Origin: DATJFQ01 sp035495555
GTDB lineage: Bacteria > Acidobacteriota > Vicinamibacteria > Vicinamibacterales > 2-12-FULL-66-21
Direction of reading: 5' to 3'
Assembly: GCA_035495555.1 (NCBI GenBank)
Contig: DATJFQ010000083.1
Location: forward strand, 1-37,533
Length of the DNA: 37,533 bases
The position numbers and the translations under genes were made by a program. The notes beneath the pieces are model-generated. The model did not search any database, was not told where the DNA came from, and was given only the letters and a program-made list of their open reading frames with translations. Below are positions 14,190-24,205 of the stretch, piece by piece (the stretch's first letter is position 1; each line of letters starts with the position of its first letter).

Positions 14190-16622
14190 TTACTCCGCGC
14201 GCAGCGCGATGAGCGGATCGACGCGCGTCGCGCGGCGGGCCGGCAGCAGGCACGCGGCAATCGCGACGACCGAAAGAAAAACGGTGATGCTGATGAACGT
14301 CAGCGGGTCGGTCGGCGAGACCTGGACCAGCAGCGCCTGAATGACGCGGCTGAGGCCGACCGCGCCGGCAAGTCCCAGCGTCAATCCGAGCGCGAGCTGG
14401 ACGAGGCCGCGGCGGAGGATCATCCACGACACGCGCCGCCCGTCAGCGCCGAGCGCCATCCGCACCCCGATCTCCGCCGTGCGCTGGACGACGGAGTACG
14501 CCATCACGGCGTAGAGGCCCACGGTGGCCATCACGAGCGCAATCCCGGCAAAGATTGCGAACACCGCACCGAACACGCGATAGGGCCACGTCTGCTGCGC
14601 GAGCATCTCGTCCATCGTCCGTACGGTGAAAACGGGCTGGTCGGCATCGATGGCCTGCACCTCGCTCTGCACGGACTTGAGCACGACGCGCGGCTCCGTG
14701 TAGCTGCGGACGAGCATGGTCATGTTCGCGGGCGCATCCTGACGATACGGCGTGTAGATGGCCGGAACCGGATCGGCCTCCTGAAAGCTCGAATGCCGCA
14801 GCGTCGGACTGACGCCGACGATCGTGCGCCAGGGCTGGGGTGCCGATGGCGCGCCCGGCCTCGCAGGGGCGGCGGCAAGCCGCACGCGGCGTCCGATGGG
14901 GTCCTCGCCCTTCAGGAACAGCGACGCGAAGCGCTCGTTGACGATCACGTTGTCGGCGCCCGGAGCGCCGTCATTCTGCGTGAACAGGCGCCCGCGGCGA
15001 AGCTGCACGCCGGCGGCACCGAAGAAATCGGGTGAGATCGTGACGACCGCGGCCTGGGCGGATTGCATGGCCGTCGCATCCGCCACGTGGCCCTCGATCT
15101 CGAATCGCCGCCGGGCCGCGTTGAACGGAGGGACGCTCGTCGTGAGCGCGACCGACTGCGCGCCAGGGGTTGCCGCCACGCGCGGGGCCAGCCGGTCGAA
15201 GAACGCGCGGCGCGCCTCCGGCGTCGGATACTTCGTCGCGGGGAGCCGGATGTCCATCGCGAGCAGGTGGTCCGGATTGATGCCGCCGTCCAGTGTGTAG
15301 AGCTTCAGGAAGCTCCGCACCATTAGCCCGGCACCGACGAGGAGCACCAGCGTCAGCGCGAGCTCCAGGACGACCATCATGCCGGTGATCCAGCTTGCGC
15401 GGCGCGCGCCGGCATTGCCGCGCCCGCCCTCTTTCAGGACGTCGTGCACGTTTGCTTTGGTGACCTGGAGCGCGGGCGCCAGCCCGAAGAGGATGCCGGT
15501 GACGAGGCAGATGATGGCCAGAAACCCGAAGACCGTGTAATCCATCGAGAAGACGATCCAGTAGGGCTTCCCGGTATTTGCCGTCGCGTTGTCGAAGAGG
15601 CGAACCCCGACGACCGCGAGCCCGAGGCCGACCGCGCCGCCCATGAACCCGAGCAGCACGCTCTCGATGAGCAACTGGCGCATCACGCGCCATCGTGTGG
15701 CGCCCAGTGCGATCCGAACGGCGATTTCGCGCGTGCGCTTGACCGACCGGGACAGCAGCAGGTTTGCGACGTTCGCGCACGCGATGAGGAGCACGAACCC
15801 GACCGCGCCCATCATCGACAGGAACACCGGCCGCACCTGATCCCCGTTGAATCGCTGCTGGAACGTTTCGATGTGGACCTTGGAGTAATCCTTGTTGGTG
15901 TCGGGATACGCCGACGCCAGCCGCGCGGCGACGCCGTTCATCTCCGTCTGCGCCTGCGAGATGCTCACCTCCGGCCGCAGCCGCGCGATCACGGCGAGCG
16001 ACCGGATGTTGCGCGGCGCCACATCCGCGGTGCGAACCGCCGGCAGCCAGACTTCGGTATTGGACGGGAACTCCATCCCGTGCGGCATCACGCCGACGAC
16101 GGTGTACGGCTGCGCGTTGATGCGAATCGACCGCCCCAGAATCGACAGTTCGCCGGCGTACCGGGTCTGCCACAGCGTGTAGCCGATCAAGGCCACGGGC
16201 GCCGCGCCTGCGCGATCATCGCCGGGCGCGAAATCGCGGCCGGCGAGCGGCTGCTGGCCGACGAGCGAAAACATGTTCGACGTGATGGACGCGCTGCGTA
16301 CCTGCTGCGGAAGCGCCATCTCGTCGCTGAGATTCGCGGTGGCGACGTTGAATCCTGCAAGACCGGTGAACGATCGCGTTTGCGTGCGCCAGTCGTCGAG
16401 GTCCGCAAACGAAACGCCGGTGGCGACGCCCTGGAGATCGGAGCTGAGCACGAACAGCCGCCCTGCGTCGGGAAACGGCAGGCTGCGAATCAGCACCGCG
16501 TTGACGAGCGTGAACACGGTCGCGTTCACGCCCGTACCGAGCGCGAGCGCGATGATCGCGACGGCCGAGTACCAGCGATCCTTGGCAATGAGGTGCAGAG
16601 CGAACCGGAGGTCCCGCAGCAT
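14190..16622 (-). CDS. ADOP-type FtsX/MacB-like permease
   Basis: 810 residues with a duplicated MacB_PCD-FtsX layout: a TM helix near residue 20, a periplasmic domain, three TM helices (LIACANVANLLLSRS and following), then a second TM-periplasmic-three-TM half. This matches the Acidobacterial duplicated orphan permeases. No ABC ATPase gene is adjacent, as is usual for this type, so partner and substrate are unknown. The conserved TREIAVRIALGATRWRV and TAEIGVRMALGADGRRV segments are the FtsX cytoplasmic loops. The ATG at 16622 (MLRDLRFALH) has AGGAAG upstream and is typical of the family. FKBP lipoprotein follows by 12 nt. Confidence 0.92.
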   Translation of the reverse strand: MLRDLRFALHLIAKDRWYSAVAIIALALGTGVNATVFTLVNAVLIRSLPFPDAGRLFVLSSDLQGVATGVSFADLDDWRTQTRSFTGLAGFNVATANLSDEMALPQQVRSASITSNMFSLVGQQPLAGRDFAPGDDRAGAAPVALIGYTLWQTRYAGELSILGRSIRINAQPYTVVGVMPHGMEFPSNTEVWLPAVRTADVAPRNIRSLAVIARLRPEVSISQAQTEMNGVAARLASAYPDTNKDYSKVHIETFQQRFNGDQVRPVFLSMMGAVGFVLLIACANVANLLLSRSVKRTREIAVRIALGATRWRVMRQLLIESVLLGFMGGAVGLGLAVVGVRLFDNATANTGKPYWIVFSMDYTVFGFLAIICLVTGILFGLAPALQVTKANVHDVLKEGGRGNAGARRASWITGMMVVLELALTLVLLVGAGLMVRSFLKLYTLDGGINPDHLLAMDIRLPATKYPTPEARRAFFDRLAPRVAATPGAQSVALTTSVPPFNAARRRFEIEGHVADATAMQSAQAAVVTISPDFFGAAGVQLRRGRLFTQNDGAPGADNVIVNERFASLFLKGEDPIGRRVRLAAAPARPGAPSAPQPWRTIVGVSPTLRHSSFQEADPVPAIYTPYRQDAPANMTMLVRSYTEPRVVLKSVQSEVQAIDADQPVFTVRTMDEMLAQQTWPYRVFGAVFAIFAGIALVMATVGLYAVMAYSVVQRTAEIGVRMALGADGRRVSWMILRRGLVQLALGLTLGLAGAVGLSRVIQALLVQVSPTDPLTFISITVFLSVVAIAACLLPARRATRVDPLIALRAE

Positions 16623-16764
16623 GCCCGTCTTCCTGTGAGAGTGGAAACCGGCCCCTATCATCGCACCGAGCGGCGCTCCCGCGACAAACAAAATCGCGGC
16701 GCGGCGGACCGATTGCACCCGCTGTCGCGATCCCGTGGGAAATCGTGGGAAAGGAGCGTCGAAG

Positions 16765-17283
16765 ATGCAGATTCTGCGTACTCTGAGCGTGGCGGCGGTG
16801 GCAGTCCTTCAACTCTCCGCGGGCAATCGGACGGGGCCGGTCCTCGTCACGGGCGCGGCGAGCGCAAGGGCGATCGTCGTGCCCGGCACGGGACGCGTCA
16901 CGCTGCTGGGCATCCGGACGCCGCCGACCGCGCGCACGTGGACAGGCGGATCGATTGCGCTGGACGCGCGCGAACGCCTGAACGGTCTCGTCGCGCACCG
17001 GTTCGTGCGGCTGGAATATCCCCATCCGATCGAGACGGGCACGGTCCCGCGAGGGGCGGCGTACGTGTTCCTGGAGGATGGAACGTTCGTCAATCGCGTC
17101 CTGGTGCGTGAAGGGCTGGCGCGCGCGAGCGGCGGCCGGTCGGGCGCGCACGCGGCGGCGCTGCAGGAGGCTGAAGCAGACGCGCGCGCGGAAAGGAGGG
17201 GTATGTGGGCGCGCCAGTCCAACTACACAACTCCGCAACTACCAACTACTCAAGGCGATAACTCCCAAGATAAGACGCCTTGA
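16765..17283 (+). CDS. Staphylococcal-nuclease-like (SNase) protein, degenerate active site
   Basis: 172 residues with a short hydrophobic N-terminus that may be a weak signal peptide. Residues about 35-140 align with the SNase OB-fold (RVTLLGIRTPP; AHRFVRLEYP; RGAAYVFLEDGTFVNRVLVREGLAR). Relative to staphylococcal nuclease the catalytic Arg35, Asp40 and Glu43 correspond to Thr46, Arg51 and Pro54; only the Arg87 equivalent (Arg96) is kept. Nuclease activity is therefore unlikely, and a binding role is more plausible. The ATG has AAGGAG 8 nt upstream. The last about 20 residues (from SNYTTPQLP) and the stop codon are encoded by a heptamer/inverted repeat, not by SNase-derived sequence. Confidence 0.82.
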   Translation: MQILRTLSVAAVAVLQLSAGNRTGPVLVTGAASARAIVVPGTGRVTLLGIRTPPTARTWTGGSIALDARERLNGLVAHRFVRLEYPHPIETGTVPRGAAYVFLEDGTFVNRVLVREGLARASGGRSGAHAAALQEAEADARAERRGMWARQSNYTTPQLPTTQGDNSQDKTP

Positions 17284-17312
17284 GTAGTTGGAAGTTGTGA
17301 AGTTGCGGAGTT
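17229..17312. terminator. Large inverted repeat at a convergent junction
   Basis: CCAACTACTCAAGGCG (17242-17257) pairs perfectly with 17276-17291 across an 18-nt loop, and AACTCCGCAACT (17229-17240) pairs with 17301-17312. The arms have 7-nt periodicity. The left arm is inside the SNase-like gene, and its stop codon is in the right arm; the bactofilin stop is 3 nt beyond. It is a likely two-way terminator or mRNA 3'-end stabiliser. Confidence 0.55.
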
Positions 17313-17314
17313 AC

Positions 17315-17683
17315 CTACGCCTTCATCACTTGCCTGTGGCGCGCGATGGATGCGGCGGCGCGGGCGCGCTCGGTGTTGACGGCGCCGTTGAATTTCGCGC
17401 CGTCTTCGAGCGCGAACTGCTTGGTCAGCAGATGTGCCGTCACGAACGCGCCAGGAAGCAGTTCGATGAAGTCCGCGGTGACGTGCCCGTCGAGACGGCC
17501 GTTCACCGAGACCTCCGCGGCGCTGACGGCCGCATTCACGAGCGAGGCCTTACCGAGCGTCAGGCGATAGCCAGGAATGTCGATCGTCCCCTCGAAGACG
17601 CCGTCGATCGTGAGATCCTCGCGCGCCATCAGTTCACCCTTGATGTTGAGGCCTCGAACGACTGTTCCCGACGTCTGCGCCAT
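17315..17683 (-). CDS. Bactofilin (polymer-forming cytoskeletal protein)
   Basis: 122 residues of the bactofilin family (DUF583), a right-handed beta-helix that self-assembles into filaments without nucleotides and serves as a membrane-associated scaffold for wall growth or polar proteins. The repeated strand pattern is visible from GTVVRGLNIKGELMAREDLTIDG to GAKFNGAVNT, with short unstructured ends as usual. The ATG comes 5 nt after the stop of the sensor kinase gene, with AGGA in between, so both are one operon. Confidence 0.92.
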   Translation of the reverse strand: MAQTSGTVVRGLNIKGELMAREDLTIDGVFEGTIDIPGYRLTLGKASLVNAAVSAAEVSVNGRLDGHVTADFIELLPGAFVTAHLLTKQFALEDGAKFNGAVNTERARAAASIARHRQVMKA

Positions 17684-17688
17684 TCCTG

Positions 17689-19488
<1,800 letters not shown>

Positions 19489-19495
19489 GGTAGGG

Positions 19496-19501
19496 ATTGT
19501 A
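19496..19501 (-). promoter_or_regulatory. -10 box TACAAT, leaderless start of sensor kinase
   Basis: Read on the minus strand, TACAAT ends 7 nt before the TTG start at 19488. No Shine-Dalgarno is present. Confidence 0.5.
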
Positions 19502-19531
19502 CATGTCGAAAAAGGCTGAGCTACGCTCGAT

Positions 19532-19601
19532 CATCGAGCATCGAGCATCGACCATCGACCATCGACCATCGACCATCGTGCATCGATCATCGATCATCGT
19601 C
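19532..19601. repeat. Heptamer tandem repeat CATCGAN x10
   Basis: Ten units in exact 7-nt phase: two CATCGAG, four CATCGAC, CATCGTG, two CATCGAT, CATCGTC. The array fills the divergent gap between the sensor kinase and the AcvB/VirJ-like gene. Confidence 0.9.
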
Positions 19602-19613
19602 GCGAAACGGCGG

Positions 19614-19619
19614 TACACT
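19614..19619 (+). promoter_or_regulatory. -10 box TACACT upstream of the hydrolase-MprF-hydrolase operon
   Basis: TACACT 29 nt before the ATG at 19649 would give a leader of about 22 nt that contains the AAGGA ribosome site. No convincing -35 box is seen; the heptamer array ends 12 nt upstream. Confidence 0.4.
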
Positions 19620-19648
19620 GCTGGTACCCCCAGTTGTTAAGGACAGGC

Positions 19649-20443
19649 ATGCTCAGGCCGATTGGCCTGTTTCTCGGGCTCCTCGCGCTGGCGTCTTCCG
19701 CATTCGCTGCCGGAACCGACACGCTCGACGTGCAGGTGCGCGGCAAGACGCTGTCGATTGCCGTGTACCGCGCCGCCGGCGCGCCCAGGGGAACGATCAT
19801 CATGGGAAGCGGGGACGTCGGCTGGGTCGGGCTTGCCGTTTCGATGGCACAGCAGCTGAATGCCAGCGGCTATACGGTGGCGGGCGTCAACGTGCGCCAG
19901 TATCTCTCCGCGTTTTCCGACGGGAAGTCGCACCTCACGACGGCTGACGTCCCGCGGGATTACCGCGTGATCGCCGATCGGCTTCGCGACGCACATCTGC
20001 TCGCCGCGCCGGTGATCCTGTCGGGCGTGTCGGAAGGCGCCGCGCTGTCGGCGCTCGCGGCCTCCGACTCATCGAACCACGACTGGATTGACGGCGTGAT
20101 CGCGATGGGCCTCCCCGAAGTGGCGGAGCTCGCGTGGCACTGGTCGGACGTCGGCGCCTGGATCCTGAAAAAGGACGCGAACGAGCCGTCCTTTCACGCC
20201 CACGAGATCATCGCGGGCGTGTCGCCGGTTCCCCTGGTCCTCATCCAGTCCACCCGGGACGAGTACGTCCCGGAAGCCGACTATCGCCGGCTGTTCGATA
20301 CGGCCCGCGAGCCGAAGAAGCTGATGCTGATTGACGCGAGCAATCACCGGTTCACCGACAAGGTGCGTGAGCTGCGTGCGGCGTACGCGTCAGCGCTCGA
20401 GTGGATCCAGCGCCAGCGCGATCACAAGGGGTCCGCGACGTGA
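19649..20443 (+). CDS. AcvB/VirJ-like periplasmic serine hydrolase (first copy)
   Basis: 264 residues with a signal peptide (cleavage near SSAFA-AGTD) and an alpha/beta-hydrolase domain of the VirJ/AcvB type. The family pattern GSGDVGWVGL...VAGVNVRQYL is clear. A Ser-Asp-His triad can be read: S128 in GVSEG, D204 in STRDEYVP, H233 in SNHRF. AcvB of Agrobacterium hydrolyses lysyl-phosphatidylglycerol in the periplasm and is encoded beside the MprF-type synthase LpiA; the neighbour here is also MprF-type, so the same role is inferred. The ATG at 19649 has AAGGA upstream; a TTG at 19634 is less likely. Its stop overlaps the next start by 4 nt (GTGA). Confidence 0.82.
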   Translation: MLRPIGLFLGLLALASSAFAAGTDTLDVQVRGKTLSIAVYRAAGAPRGTIIMGSGDVGWVGLAVSMAQQLNASGYTVAGVNVRQYLSAFSDGKSHLTTADVPRDYRVIADRLRDAHLLAAPVILSGVSEGAALSALAASDSSNHDWIDGVIAMGLPEVAELAWHWSDVGAWILKKDANEPSFHAHEIIAGVSPVPLVLIQSTRDEYVPEADYRRLFDTAREPKKLMLIDASNHRFTDKVRELRAAYASALEWIQRQRDHKGSAT

Positions 20444-22986
20444 CGCGCCGCCGCCGGTTCGGCGCGCTCGATGGCGCGGTCGTCTGGGCGCTTGGCCATG
20501 CCGTCCGTGTGTGGCCCTTCGTGCTGTTCGCGATCGTGATCTGGCTGTCGTGGCACACGCTGCGGCAGATCCACACGAACGATTTCCGCGTCGCGCTCCG
20601 CGCGCTCCATCCGGGGTGGCTTGCCGTGTGCGGCATCGCGACCGTGCTGAACATTGCCGTCATGGGGTGGTACGACGTGATCGCGTTCCGCCACACCCGC
20701 ACGGGCCGGATCCAGCGCTGGCGATACGGCGCGGTCGCGTTCGCCTGGAGCAATTTCCTCACGCTCGGTCCGCTGGCGGGTCCTGCGATTCGCTTCTGGC
20801 TGTACCGGCCGTCGGTCGATCACGTATCCGACGTCAGCGCGGGCGTCGTGTCCATCACCGTGGCGTTTGCCTCTGGGCTGGCGGGTTGGACGATTGCCGT
20901 GCTCGCGCTCGGGTCCACCTCGCTCGTGTCGGTAGCGGTGGCGGCGCTGGTCTGTGCCGCGGCGATCGCCTGGAGCATCCGCGCGGCCGGCGCGCGGTTC
21001 GAGCGGTTTGCCATCATTGCCTCGACGCCGGCCCGCGCGCTCGAGTTCGCGCTCGTCGGGTGGCTCGATTGGCTGCTTGCCGGCGCGGCGTTCGTGGCGG
21101 CGATCCGCGCCGCCGGCTTCGCGTCGGCTCCGCTCGATCTCCTGCACCCCTTCTTCCTCGGCCAGGTACTCGGGCTGGCAAGCCTCATCCCGGGAGGCTT
21201 CGGGACGGCGGATGCTTACTGGCTCACGCACGTGCCGCTTCGGGAGAGCGCGACGGCCGCAGCGGTCATGGCCTACCGCTTCGTGTACTACATCGGCCCG
21301 TGGGCGATTGCGTCGCTGGTTCTGCTGGCGTGGGCCACGCGGCGATCAGCGCAGCGGCGCGACATCGCCCGGCGCAGCATCGGGGGCCTGGTCGGCGGAG
21401 CCGGTGTCCTCATCATGATGAGCTCGGCGTCCCCCGCGCTGCACGCGCGCCTGCTCCTGCTCGAGCGCGTGATGCCGCTGCCGCTCGTCGAAGCGGGGCA
21501 GCTTGCAGCCGCGCTGGCCGGACTCCTGCTGCTGGTGCTCGCCCGCGGGCTGGCGCGCGGCTACCGCGCGGCGTTCCGCGCGACGCGGTTCGTGCTGATC
21601 GTCGCGGCGGGCGCCTCCATCCTGAAGGGGTTCGACTGGGAGGAATCGCTCGTGCTCGTGTTCGTCGCCCTGGCCGCCTCGTCTCAGAGCGCGATTTTCG
21701 ATCGCCGCTCGCGCGGTGACTGGCTGGAGGGGACGGACCTGGCGGTCGCGTGCGCGGCCCTGGCGCTCTTCTTCTCGTTCGGCTTCGTCGCTCACCATCT
21801 CGAGCCAACCGTCTTCTCGCGGCTCGCGACCTTCGGCTACCGCCATCAGGGCGCACGCTTCCTGCGGACGGGCGCGTCGCTCGCGCTCGCGGTCGGAGCG
21901 GCGGCGTTCTATCTGATGCTCCGGCCGCACGTGGAGTTCGAGCCGCCGGCGCGGCGCGATATCCAGGAGGCGCTGGACTTCATCTCCGCTCATGGCTCGT
22001 CGACGACCCCGCTCATGGTCGCCAACGGAGATAAATCGATCTTCAAAGCCGACAACGGCCTTTGTCTGTATCGGACGATCGGTCCGTATCTGGCCGTATT
22101 CGCCGATCCGGTCGTCATCGCGCCGGGCGAGCGCGCGCGATTTCTCGAAGCGCTCTTCGATTTCGCAAGCGAGCTCGACCGTCGTCCGCTCTTCTATCAG
22201 GTCTCGCTCGAGTGGATTCCCTTGTTGCACGATCGTGGGTACAACTTCTTCAAGCTCGGCGAAGAAGCGATCGTGCCGCTCGAGCGGGTGACCGAGCACG
22301 GGCATGCCGGCAAGGAAACGCGCCAGGTGCTGCGCCGCGCCGAACGCGATGGCGTGCGTTTCCGGGTCCTCGCTCCGTACGAGGTCGAATCGAGGCTCGC
22401 AGAGCTGCGCGTCATTTCGGACGACTGGCTGCAGGCAAAGGGCGTCACCGAGCGCCAATTCTCGATCGGCTCTTTTTCGGACGCCTATATCGCGTCGTGC
22501 CGGTGCGCGATCGTCGAGGAGCGGGAGGGAAACCGCATCCTTGCGTTCGCGAACCTCCTCGAGGGTCCCAGACGTGAGGAACTCTCCGTCGACCTCATGC
22601 GCTCCCGCAGCGATGGTCCCCGCGTAATGGATTTTCTCATCACGTCGCTGCTGCTCGAAGCGAAGAAACTCGGATACGAGCGCTTCAATCTCGGGATGGC
22701 GCCGCTCGCGTCCGTCGGGGAGCAGCAGGGGGCACACGTGCGCGAGCGCCTCGCGCGCCTCATCTTCGAGCGCGGGGAGCACTGGTACAACTTCCAGGGC
22801 GTCCGCTTCTACAAGCAGAAATTCAATCCCGACTGGATGCCGCGATATATGGCTTACCAATCAGCCGTCGAGTGGCCTGTCGCCACCGCAGCCGTGAGTG
22901 CGCTGGTCGCGGGCGGATGGGGAAGCGCGCTGCGGCCCGCGAGGGAGACGCACGCTGCCGTCGAATTGCGCAGGGCGGAAGCGTGA
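20440..22986 (+). CDS. mprF: MprF/LpiA-type aminoacyl-phosphatidylglycerol synthase and flippase
   Basis: 848 residues, the full two-part layout of MprF. The N-terminal about 500 residues form a multi-TM flippase region (e.g. WLDWLLAGAAFVAAIRA; SLIPGGFGTADAYWL). The C-terminal DUF2156 synthase domain has the usual blocks VANGDKSIF, GKETRQVLRRAERDG, ELSVDLMRSR and MDFLITSLLL with FNLGMAPLASVG. The enzyme transfers an amino acid (often Lys or Ala) from tRNA to phosphatidylglycerol, making the membrane less negative and more resistant to cationic peptides. Which amino acid is used cannot be told. The GTG start overlaps the upstream stop and the stop overlaps the downstream GTG, both by 4 nt, so all three genes are translationally coupled. 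Confidence 0.9.
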   Translation: MTRRRRFGALDGAVVWALGHAVRVWPFVLFAIVIWLSWHTLRQIHTNDFRVALRALHPGWLAVCGIATVLNIAVMGWYDVIAFRHTRTGRIQRWRYGAVAFAWSNFLTLGPLAGPAIRFWLYRPSVDHVSDVSAGVVSITVAFASGLAGWTIAVLALGSTSLVSVAVAALVCAAAIAWSIRAAGARFERFAIIASTPARALEFALVGWLDWLLAGAAFVAAIRAAGFASAPLDLLHPFFLGQVLGLASLIPGGFGTADAYWLTHVPLRESATAAAVMAYRFVYYIGPWAIASLVLLAWATRRSAQRRDIARRSIGGLVGGAGVLIMMSSASPALHARLLLLERVMPLPLVEAGQLAAALAGLLLLVLARGLARGYRAAFRATRFVLIVAAGASILKGFDWEESLVLVFVALAASSQSAIFDRRSRGDWLEGTDLAVACAALALFFSFGFVAHHLEPTVFSRLATFGYRHQGARFLRTGASLALAVGAAAFYLMLRPHVEFEPPARRDIQEALDFISAHGSSTTPLMVANGDKSIFKADNGLCLYRTIGPYLAVFADPVVIAPGERARFLEALFDFASELDRRPLFYQVSLEWIPLLHDRGYNFFKLGEEAIVPLERVTEHGHAGKETRQVLRRAERDGVRFRVLAPYEVESRLAELRVISDDWLQAKGVTERQFSIGSFSDAYIASCRCAIVEEREGNRILAFANLLEGPRREELSVDLMRSRSDGPRVMDFLITSLLLEAKKLGYERFNLGMAPLASVGEQQGAHVRERLARLIFERGEHWYNFQGVRFYKQKFNPDWMPRYMAYQSAVEWPVATAAVSALVAGGWGSALRPARETHAAVELRRAEA

Positions 22987-23843
22987 GCGTCCGGCGTTCC
23001 GCACGCCGCGCTGCTCTTGCCGCGGCGCTTGCGCTGTCTGGCTGCGCGAGCCACCGCGAGCCGGTCATCCGGCCGCCTGGCATCCAGGCCGTCCGCTCGA
23101 TCGTGCTGCACGGCCACCGGCTCCGGGTGCACGTCGCCGATACGCGCCAGCCGGCAGACGGCGTCCGTCCGCTGCTCGTGTATGCCACAGGGGATCGCGG
23201 GTGGGCAGGAAAGGACCTGGATTTCTACCGCCACCTCGTGGCGTGGAATTATCCGGTGGCGGGCTTCGATGCCCACGATTACGTGAAGCACCTCGGTCCC
23301 ACGGACACGACGACGCCCGCGGGGCTCGCGGCGGACTACGAAGCGATCATCGCCGCGGCTCGCGACGCGCTCGGCATGCGCGACACCGATCCCGTCGTCC
23401 TCGTCGGAGTATCGCGCGGCGCAGATCTCTCGGTCGTTGCTGCAGGGACGCGGCTCCTTCGCGCGCATCTGAGCGGCGTGGTCGCTGTCGCGTTGACGCG
23501 CGAAGAAGAGTACGTGAAGTGGTTCGGCCGGCGCCTCCGGCGCGCAGAGGCGAATGCGGCGACCAACGCCGCCCGCGGCGAGGGCGACGGCGCGACGCGG
23601 CAGATGGTGCAGTTATACGAGTACCTGCCGCTGTTGCGGGAACTCCCGATTACCGTGATTCAATCAACGAACGACAACTACCTGCCAGCAGCGCAGGCAC
23701 GCGTGCTGTTCGGGGCCGACACGCCATCGCGGCATTTCGTCGCGGTCGAGGCGCGAAATCACAGCTTCGCGGGCGCGCGCGACCGCTTGTACGAGGCGCT
23801 GCACACCGCGCTCGATCGCCTGTCGTCAGCCATGCGCCCGTGA
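22983..23843 (+). CDS. AcvB/VirJ-like serine hydrolase lipoprotein (second copy)
   Basis: 286 residues; LSGC with Cys21 is a lipobox, so this copy is lipid-anchored, unlike the first one. The VirJ-type blocks YATGDRGWAGKDLD and VAGFDAHDYVKHL are present. The triad reads S134 (GVSRG), D221 (STNDNYLP) and H250 (ARNHSF). The GTG start lies inside the mprF stop (GTGA overlap). Agrobacterium AcvB is a single protein with two VirJ-like parts; here two separate one-domain proteins flank the synthase. It probably acts on aminoacyl lipids at the outer face of the inner membrane or in the periplasm, but another ester substrate cannot be excluded. Confidence 0.8.
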   Translation: MSVRRSARRAALAAALALSGCASHREPVIRPPGIQAVRSIVLHGHRLRVHVADTRQPADGVRPLLVYATGDRGWAGKDLDFYRHLVAWNYPVAGFDAHDYVKHLGPTDTTTPAGLAADYEAIIAAARDALGMRDTDPVVLVGVSRGADLSVVAAGTRLLRAHLSGVVAVALTREEEYVKWFGRRLRRAEANAATNAARGEGDGATRQMVQLYEYLPLLRELPITVIQSTNDNYLPAAQARVLFGADTPSRHFVAVEARNHSFAGARDRLYEALHTALDRLSSAMRP

Positions 23844-23919
23844 GATGGCTGTGATGCGCCGATTGTATGCGACGCGCGGCGTTCCTCGCGGTAGCGTAGA
23901 GACCGCAGGAGGCTACAGC

Positions 23920-24093
23920 ATGGACGTCGTTGCAACCCGGTTCATCTCGACCACGTTGACCGAAGCGGAATGGAAGGCGCTTAAGGTCGTGCAGCCGGAT
24001 CCGGCCAGGTGGCTTCGTGAACAGGTGAAGCTGGCGCTCGCCCAGGCGTCGAGCGTTCCGCCGGCCCCTGAGCGTCAGGAAATCGCGAACTAG
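23920..24093 (+). CDS. Small protein of unknown function (57 aa)
   Basis: I do not recognise the family. The ATG at 23920 has AGGAGG about 7 nt upstream, which fixes the start; an earlier start at 23845 is not supported. The protein is soluble: a strand-like N-terminus (VVATRFIST), a helix (EAEWKALKVV), a second helix (PARWLREQVKLALAQ) and a Pro-rich tail. It stands alone 76 bp after the hydrolase-MprF-hydrolase operon on the same strand. Confidence 0.6.
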   Translation: MDVVATRFISTTLTEAEWKALKVVQPDPARWLREQVKLALAQASSVPPAPERQEIAN

Positions 24094-24191
24094 CAGAGGC
24101 GTTCGCCGGGCCCACGCCGCCCCGACGGTCTGTCGAGCGGCGATTCGCGCCCGCCGTCTCCTCGATCTCGAACGGCCAACCGCAAACGGAC

Positions 24192-24197
24192 TACGAT
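24192..24197 (+). promoter_or_regulatory. -10 box TACGAT, leaderless start of LysR gene
   Basis: TACGAT ends 8 nt before the ATG at 24206, with no Shine-Dalgarno in between. Confidence 0.45.
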
Positions 24198-24205
24198 AAC
24201 GGCGC

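Noticed and set aside
13698..15035. 445-codon plus-strand ORF across the FKBP and ADOP genes
   Set aside because: Antisense shadow of two well-supported genes, with low-complexity Arg/Glu/Asp composition.
21346..22860. 504-codon minus-strand ORF within mprF
   Set aside because: Antisense shadow; the plus strand has conserved MprF motifs throughout.
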